From: Calditrichia bacterium
GTDB taxonomy: Bacteria; Calditrichota; Calditrichia; Calditrichales; J004
Assembly (NCBI GenBank): GCA_020635035.1
Contig: JACKAO010000003.1
Span: 62,001 to 126,000 of the forward strand
Length of the DNA: 64,000 bases
Direction: 5' to 3'
Position numbers and translations under genes: made by a program. The notes below the pieces were generated by a model. That model did not search any database. It was not told where the DNA came from and was given only the letters and a program-made list of their open reading frames with translations. Within the stretch, counting starts at the first letter, position 1. Each line of letters begins with the position of its first letter. Positions 61,651 through 64,000 of this stretch are shown piece by piece.

Positions 61651-61697
61651 ATCGGGGCTGACTATAATTTTATCTTTTTAGTACAGCCCTGATTTTT
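61651..61697 (+). terminator. Rho-independent terminator
   Basis: ATCGGGGCTG pairs with CAGCCCTGAT through one wobble, with a loop of about 23 bases that can extend the stem with ACT/AGT. TTTTT follows. It overlaps the stop of the convergent Ada-like gene. Confidence 0.8.
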
Positions 61698-62544
61698 ATA
61701 CCCGATGTGTAAGTATTTTCTCAGTTTCTCCTGATTCCCATAACAGCATGGCTTTCTTTCGGGCGCTTCCCCAATGATAGTTTCCAAAAATTCCCATACT
61801 CTGTATAACCCTGTGGCATGGTATCAGGTAACTGACCGGATTTGCTCCAACAGCACTTCCTACTGCACGGCTGGCATTTGGCTGGCCAATAAAACGGGCA
61901 ATATCCTGGTACGAGCAAACCATTCCTTCCGGAATTCGGAGCAGCGCTTCCCAAACCTTCACCTGGAAGTTTGTGCCATGCACAAATAGTTTGATTTTTC
62001 CCGGGTTGGAATTCTTGCTAAATATGGCATCATAATAATGCCCAACTGCTGAAATATTTTGATTAAACTGCGCTAAGGGAAAACGACTTGTCATATCGTT
62101 TTTAAAATCTGCAAAATTATCATCGCTGTAAAACCCCATAAAACATAATCCACGCGGAGTCGCGGCAATTGCACACCGGCCAAACGGACTGTCAAACAGG
62201 GCATAGTCAATCTGCAGGCCATCGCCCAGTGCTTTAAATTCACCGGGTGTTACGGCATCAATCGAAATAAACAAGTCATGAATCCGGCCGGGACTTGAAA
62301 GTCCGCTCTCAAACGTAGCATCGAGCACAGAGCGCGATTGCTGCAAAAGTTTTCGGGCATGATCAATGGTTAGAAATTGCAGGAATCGTTTGGGGCTTAT
62401 CCCGACCCATTCTTTAAAAATACGCTGCAGGTGAAACGGGCTGACTTCAAGGTAAGATGCAATTTGTTCGAGCCCGGGTTGCTCCTTAAAATTTGATTCA
62501 ATGTAAATTAAGGCTTTTTCAATCAAAGGATAATGTGGATACAT
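61696..62544 (-). CDS. AraC-type regulator fused to O6-alkylguanine-DNA alkyltransferase (Ada-like, lacks N-terminal Zn domain)
   Basis: A 282-residue protein. Residues 1-105 are an AraC helix-turn-helix pair (LEQIASYLEVSPFHLQRIFKEWVGISPKRFLQ). Residues 115-282 are the alkyltransferase with N-terminal fold and the active site PCHRV (Cys243) and FGNYHWGSARKKAML. The N-terminal Zn/Cys methyl-phosphotriester domain of E. coli Ada is missing. Without that switch it may be a regulator plus repair enzyme of a different trigger, or the sensing part is encoded elsewhere. It is a single gene on the minus strand and cytoplasmic. Confidence 0.94.
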   Translation of the reverse strand: MYPHYPLIEKALIYIESNFKEQPGLEQIASYLEVSPFHLQRIFKEWVGISPKRFLQFLTIDHARKLLQQSRSVLDATFESGLSSPGRIHDLFISIDAVTPGEFKALGDGLQIDYALFDSPFGRCAIAATPRGLCFMGFYSDDNFADFKNDMTSRFPLAQFNQNISAVGHYYDAIFSKNSNPGKIKLFVHGTNFQVKVWEALLRIPEGMVCSYQDIARFIGQPNASRAVGSAVGANPVSYLIPCHRVIQSMGIFGNYHWGSARKKAMLLWESGETEKILTHRV

Positions 62545-62626
62545 AAAATTCTCTTTTGTTTGTCATTCGGGAATAGTATCGCCATAATACGAATTATTAT
62601 CCACCCGCTTCTTGCGCTGTGCATTA

Positions 62627-63679
62627 TTATTTAACTTTTCTGGCAAATTTTTCAGAAGGATCGGATTTAAACTTAAAGGAGTGTTTTTTGAAAAAAGTTA
62701 TAGTTATATCAGTACCGGAAATTTCTGCCTGAACATCTTCTTTTGATGCACTGAAGAGTTCCCGCGGCAGCCATAAACGTATAAAAATACTCTTTTCGGA
62801 ACCATAGGTTTGCAGTTTTAAAGAATCTGCAGTGATTCGGACTGCAGGATCATCAATAAACAGGATTTTTAGTTCCTTGCCGTTCTCATTAAATTGAACA
62901 ACTTTTTGCTGTTCAGCCTGGGATAGCGTCATGTTTTTCAACGCATCCAGGCTCTTTGGCTCCATTCGGACCGATGCTCTGCGGCGCTGAGAATCATTTA
63001 ATTCAGCTGGCGCATATTCTTCTGCCTCGTTTAAAATATCGGGTGGCGCTTCAGATATACCTGGTTCACTATTATGTCCCGCTCCGGCATTTCCGCTGGC
63101 AATCGATTGCTGTGGTGAAATTGAAACATCACTTTTAATAGTTGCAGCTTGAGCAGCTTCTTTCTTTTGTCTTACTGCAGGTTGGTCTGATCTTTTTTGC
63201 ACAGACTGTTTTTCCTTTTCAACGGTTGTTCCTATTGTTTCATCTTTATCATCAGCGTACTCAGGCGCTTCTTTTCTGGTTTCTTCGGTAAAATCGGGAC
63301 TTGGCGCATCTCTATGTCTTAGCAGTTGTTCTTTCTCAGCTTGCGCCGGAGAACTCGTAAAATTCTGGTAATAAATAACGGAAGGCACCAGGACAAGGAC
63401 AAAAAGAACAGCTGCTGCCTTGTAAATAAATGTCCAGTCAGTTTTTGGATTTCTTAAAGATGCAACCTGCCGCTGAATTTCCCTCTTCATATCATGAGAA
63501 CCGGCAGTGCGGATACCCTCGATCATACGACGTTCTTGTTCCAGTTCTTCCCGGGCTTGCGGATCATTTTCAAGATACTTTTCGTAAGCTTTAATTTGTT
63601 CAGTATCCAGATGTCCTAAAAGATATTTTTCAGGCCAGTCATTTTTGCGAATATATTCAGCGTTGATATTCATATTCAT
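62627..63679 (-). CDS. Membrane anti-sigma factor candidate without zinc motif
   Basis: A 350-residue protein. The N-terminal 80 residues are a cytoplasmic helical domain (YLLGHLDTEQIKAYEKYLENDPQAREELEQERRM) like the leader of RskA/zf-HC2 anti-sigma factors but with no His-x3-Cys-x2-Cys zinc motif. One membrane helix lies at about 84-104. A Glu/Lys/Ala-rich extended stretch follows, then a C-terminal beta region with FIRLWLPRELFSASKEDVQAEISGTDITITF. The start overlaps the sigma-factor stop (ATGA) on the minus strand, so the two are translationally coupled. Signal-dependent release of the sigma factor by proteolysis is expected. Confidence 0.82.
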   Translation of the reverse strand: MNMNINAEYIRKNDWPEKYLLGHLDTEQIKAYEKYLENDPQAREELEQERRMIEGIRTAGSHDMKREIQRQVASLRNPKTDWTFIYKAAAVLFVLVLVPSVIYYQNFTSSPAQAEKEQLLRHRDAPSPDFTEETRKEAPEYADDKDETIGTTVEKEKQSVQKRSDQPAVRQKKEAAQAATIKSDVSISPQQSIASGNAGAGHNSEPGISEAPPDILNEAEEYAPAELNDSQRRRASVRMEPKSLDALKNMTLSQAEQQKVVQFNENGKELKILFIDDPAVRITADSLKLQTYGSEKSIFIRLWLPRELFSASKEDVQAEISGTDITITFFKKHSFKFKSDPSEKFARKVK

Positions 63680-63999
63680 TTTGTTTGTTTTTTATTTTCA
63701 ATAAAAGTTTTTTCCAGGATTTTTTGTAAAGCTTTCTTGCATTGATATTTTTTTGCTTTAGCTACATCACTGTTTGCAAATCCCAATATGGACGCAATTT
63801 CGTTCATTTTTCGTTCTTCGAAATAAAAAAGCAGTAACAGATCCTTACAGGGAAAATCCAGTCTTGCCAGGGCATCAGCTACAATGGAGCCTGTCTCCCT
63901 TTCCAGTGTTTCCTTTAAACCATTTTCGTGATGCAGTTGTTCTCCTGCTTTTTCAAGATCAAAATCCAGTTTGTTTCTGCGTCTGGATTCTGCTAGCCA
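63676..63999 (-). CDS. ECF-type sigma factor, C-terminal half (5' truncated by window edge)
   Basis: I translated this frame by hand. It is open to the right edge and ends with TGA overlapping the anti-sigma ATG (ATGA). The 107 visible residues begin with WLAESRRRNKLDFDLEKAGE, the end of region 2 and the linker. They contain a sigma region 4 helix-turn-helix: ADALARLDFPCKDLLLLFYF, then EERKMNEIASILGFANSDVAKAKKYQCKKALQKIL. The 5' part is outside the window. Confidence 0.85.
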   Translation of the reverse strand, partial: WLAESRRRNKLDFDLEKAGEQLHHENGLKETLERETGSIVADALARLDFPCKDLLLLFYFEERKMNEIASILGFANSDVAKAKKYQCKKALQKILEKTFIENKKQTK

Positions 64000-64000
64000 T

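Noticed and set aside
1..64000. tRNA or rRNA genes, transposases, phage or integrase genes
   Set aside because: None was recognised in any intergenic stretch or frame.

Overview
The window looks like chromosome from a free-living, moderately AT-rich bacterium of the FCB assemblage. Calditrichota, Ignavibacteria or Marinimicrobia-like lineages fit better than Bacteroidia, but this placement is inference. The evidence is several secreted proteins ending in a YPNPFNP-type C-terminal sorting domain, a PorV-like outer-membrane protein, many lipoproteins and outer-membrane beta-barrels, TonB-dependent uptake, a DUF5916 barrel and MetH. Most genes have clear Shine-Dalgarno sequences (AGGAGG, AAGGAG), which Bacteroidia mostly lack. 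There are no tRNA or rRNA genes, no insertion sequences, no phage genes and no CRISPR array.

Layout. 0-9 kb: the end of one ClC chloride transporter, a second full ClC with CBS and RCK_C domains, a GMC oxidoreductase, a CoA-transferase, a penicillin-acylase-family hydrolase and ApbE facing a small NqrM-like protein. 9-15 kb: LD-carboxypeptidase, a lone FecCD permease, an SH3 lipoprotein and a minus-strand set (LPP20-like lipoprotein, TPR, SGNH hydrolase, Asp/Glu racemase). 15-18 kb: rng, rplU, rpmA. 18-24 kb: NHL protein, a 1174-residue barrel candidate, and a PorV-like protein coupled to a sorting-domain protein. 24-31 kb: aldehyde dehydrogenase, a DUF5683/kelch/PEGA-kinase group, cupin and radical SAM proteins. 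31-35 kb: an HlyD-like/VTC/DUF4956/lipoprotein operon. 35-42 kb: metH and two surface proteins. 42-47 kb: a minus-strand copper locus. 47-56 kb: DUF6588 protein, TlpA-like thioredoxin, DUF5916 barrel, and a BlaI repressor with an M56-M23 fusion peptidase. 56-64 kb: envelope proteins (coiled-coil lipoprotein, TSP3-OmpA, small barrels), a GlsB-like protein, an Ada-like regulator, and an ECF sigma/anti-sigma pair cut by the window end.

How they work together. Most of the window concerns the cell envelope. The most coherent locus is 42.4-47.2 kb: a TonB receptor carrying the OprC-type copper signature (CxxxM and HxM), a lipoprotein with two Met/His-rich FixH/YtkA-like repeats, a secreted Cys-cluster protein, a lipoprotein cytochrome c and a lipoprotein azurin. 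I read it as copper capture coupled to periplasmic electron transfer. A second unit is blaI, an M56 sensor protease fused to an active-looking M23 endopeptidase, and a DUF5916 barrel, with a perfect palindrome in front of blaI. A third is the VTC-DUF4956 module with an HlyD-like partner and a lipoprotein. At least five convergent gene pairs meet within 0-10 bases without a clear terminator.
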